From the NCBI RefSeq assembly GCF_020819595.1, contig NZ_JAJHNP010000005.1:424614-488613 (forward strand): a stretch of DNA of 64,000 nucleotides. The letters run 5' to 3'. Below the pieces are notes generated by a model. That model did no database searches and was not told where the DNA came from. It worked only from the letters and a program-made list of their open reading frames with translations. Origin of the DNA: Streptomyces barringtoniae. GTDB lineage: Bacteria > Actinomycetota > Actinomycetes > Streptomycetales > Streptomycetaceae. Positions 62,600-64,000 of the stretch are shown piece after piece (within the stretch, counting starts at the first letter, position 1; each line of letters starts with the position of its first letter). The position numbers and the translations under genes were made by a program.

Positions 62600-63862
62600 A
62601 TGACGCAGAACGCAACGCTGGCTGCGCCCACGCAGGCGCCGCATGACCTTGAGGCGGAGCGCTCCTCCGCCCCTGCCGGTGAGACGCCGTCGACCGGACG
62701 GCTGATCGGCATTGACCTGGCCCGCGGCCTCGCAGTCTTCGGCATGTACTCCGCCCATGTCGGCCCCGACGTGACAGTGGGCGGGCCGGTGGGGTTCCTG
62801 CTGGAGACGGCGCGGGGCCGCTCCTCCGCCCTCTTCGCGCTGCTCGCCGGCTTCTCGCTGGTCATCATCACCGGCCGGCCGCACCCCCGCACCGGGCGCT
62901 CCGGCCGTCAGGCAGTGGCCAGGATCGTCATCCGGGCCGTTGTCCTCCTGGCGCTCGGATACGCCCTGACCGCTCTCGACACAGCGGTGAACGTGATCCT
63001 CAGCTTCTACGGACTGCTCTTCCTGGTTGTTCTCCCGCTGTACCGGTTGCGTGCGCGGACGCTGGCGCTCATCGCCGCCGCGGGCGCGTTGATCCTGCCC
63101 CAGGCCCTGTACGCGGTACGGAGGTCGATCGAGGACGGGACCTGGGCAGACGCTGTCACGGCCTGGGACCCGCTGGCCCGGATCAGCGGCACAGACGGCA
63201 TTCTCGAACTAGCGTTCACCGGTTCGTATCCGGTTCTGACCTGGATGCCGTTCCTGGTCGCGGGCATGGCTGTGGCCCGGCTGGATCTCTCGCGGTCGGG
63301 CATCCGGTCTCGGTTGGCTGTTGCGGGCGGGGCGCTCGCTCTGATGGGCTACGGCGGCTCCTGGTTGGCCCTGCGGCTGGTCCCGCACGCTCTTTCCGCC
63401 ATCGCGGCCGCCACGGGCGGATCGGCGTCGTCGGCATGGTGGTCCGACACCGTCGGCGAACCCGAGAACGGCGTCCCGCCCGCCTGGCTGCTGGTCGCCG
63501 CACCGCACAGCCAGACGTCCTTCTCGATCCTCGGCAACACGGGCGTCGCCTTGGTGGTGGTGGCCGGCTGTCTGACCGTCGCCGACCGGATGCCGCGTCT
63601 CACACGTCTGGCCAGTCCCATCGCGGCGGTCGGCATGATCGCGCTGACCGTCTACGTCCTGCACATCGTCGCCCTCTGGTTCTTCGCCGACGTCTGGTAC
63701 GTGCCCGCGATCGAGGGGGAAACCATGAGCGCATTGCCGGTACTCCTCGGCTTCCTGGCGGCTGCCGTGCTCCTGGCGGCCGTGTGGACGCGGCTGTTCC
63801 GGCGCGGCCCCCTCGAGTACCTGCTCTACGTCGCCACCCGGCCCGCGCGGTTCATCAGGTAG
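62600..63862 (+). CDS. DUF418/heparan-acetyltransferase-like membrane protein
   Basis: The 420-residue protein has about ten membrane helices. The N-terminal GRLIGIDLARGLAVFGMYSAHV is the typical opening of the DUF418/DUF1624 group, and RGRSSALFALLAGFSLVIITGR and SPIAAVGMIALTVYVLHIVALWFF are further conserved helices. These proteins are thought to be membrane acyltransferases or transport-related; function here is unknown. The ATG at 62600 is divergent from the response regulator, which may control it. Confidence 0.88.
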   Translation: MTQNATLAAPTQAPHDLEAERSSAPAGETPSTGRLIGIDLARGLAVFGMYSAHVGPDVTVGGPVGFLLETARGRSSALFALLAGFSLVIITGRPHPRTGRSGRQAVARIVIRAVVLLALGYALTALDTAVNVILSFYGLLFLVVLPLYRLRARTLALIAAAGALILPQALYAVRRSIEDGTWADAVTAWDPLARISGTDGILELAFTGSYPVLTWMPFLVAGMAVARLDLSRSGIRSRLAVAGGALALMGYGGSWLALRLVPHALSAIAAATGGSASSAWWSDTVGEPENGVPPAWLLVAAPHSQTSFSILGNTGVALVVVAGCLTVADRMPRLTRLASPIAAVGMIALTVYVLHIVALWFFADVWYVPAIEGETMSALPVLLGFLAAAVLLAAVWTRLFRRGPLEYLLYVATRPARFIR

Positions 63863-64000
63863 GTCAGCGGCGACTCCGCCTGGCGGGCGGTGTCACCCGG
63901 TCGGCGACGCGAGTTCGGGTTCGGGGTCGTGTGAAGGCTTGGGGCGAGTTCGGCGCAGTGTCGCTGCCGTCGACGCGGTACCACTCGAGATCACCCCCGG
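63863..64000. other. window end, no feature seen
   Basis: The last 138 bases contain no recognisable gene start, hairpin or repeat. Confidence 0.5.

Overview
This is a high-GC actinomycete chromosome segment, almost certainly Streptomyces. The evidence is strong G/C bias at third codon positions, many GTG starts, short Shine-Dalgarno sites, a dense mix of TetR, MarR, LacI, ArsR and two-component regulators, a DmdR-type iron box and one rare TTA leucine codon. No rRNA, tRNA or CRISPR array was seen.

Layout. 1-9.8 kb holds an MFS exporter and an amidase cut by the window edge, an ArsR-type regulator, a luciferase-like oxidoreductase with an apparent frameshift, an FMN reductase/TetR pair, a 46-bp minisatellite, a FAD monooxygenase/TetR pair and a LacI regulator. 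9.8-31 kb is mostly housekeeping, stress and metal genes: aldehyde dehydrogenase, thioredoxin beside a flavin disulfide reductase, peptide deformylase, two MarR-like genes, a hydrolase behind a MerR-type promoter, pyrophosphatase plus a divergent paralogue, a ZIP transporter behind an iron box, an ABC exporter, an ArsR/CDF metal pair, and several transporters. 30-49 kb looks like a dormancy or redox-stress island: lipase, M50/CBS protease, PNPOx-like flavoprotein, CBS-BON protein, DevR/DevS-like two-component system, universal stress protein and a 1530-residue CtpI-type P-type ATPase. A shared palindrome of the form GGGCC-N4-GGCCC, with the same geometry as mycobacterial DosR boxes, lies near several of these genes and suggests a local regulon.

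49.4-60.1 kb is the specialised-metabolism part. On the minus strand is a 35-residue lasso-peptide precursor with a canonical leader and a 16-residue, lagmysin-like core, followed by a truncated start of a lasso cyclase; the rest of that cluster is missing. On the plus strand a five-gene operon encodes: a Pls-type membrane protein (carrier domain, six membrane helices, three tandem acetyltransferase-like C domains) without its own adenylation domain; a separate NRPS (condensation C-lobe, adenylation, carrier, thioesterase); an Fe(II)/2-oxoglutarate oxygenase; and SbnB and SbnA homologues that make L-2,3-diaminopropionate. I infer a split homopolymer or oligomer synthetase acting on diaminopropionate, possibly hydroxylated. 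I do not recognise this arrangement as a described pathway.

60.1-64 kb begins with an IS630-type transposase relic, then a NarL-type two-component pair divergent from a DUF418-like membrane protein. Several decayed fragments (universal stress protein, MFS, asparagine synthetase fused to an antiporter, IS630) show that the right half of the window has been rearranged repeatedly.
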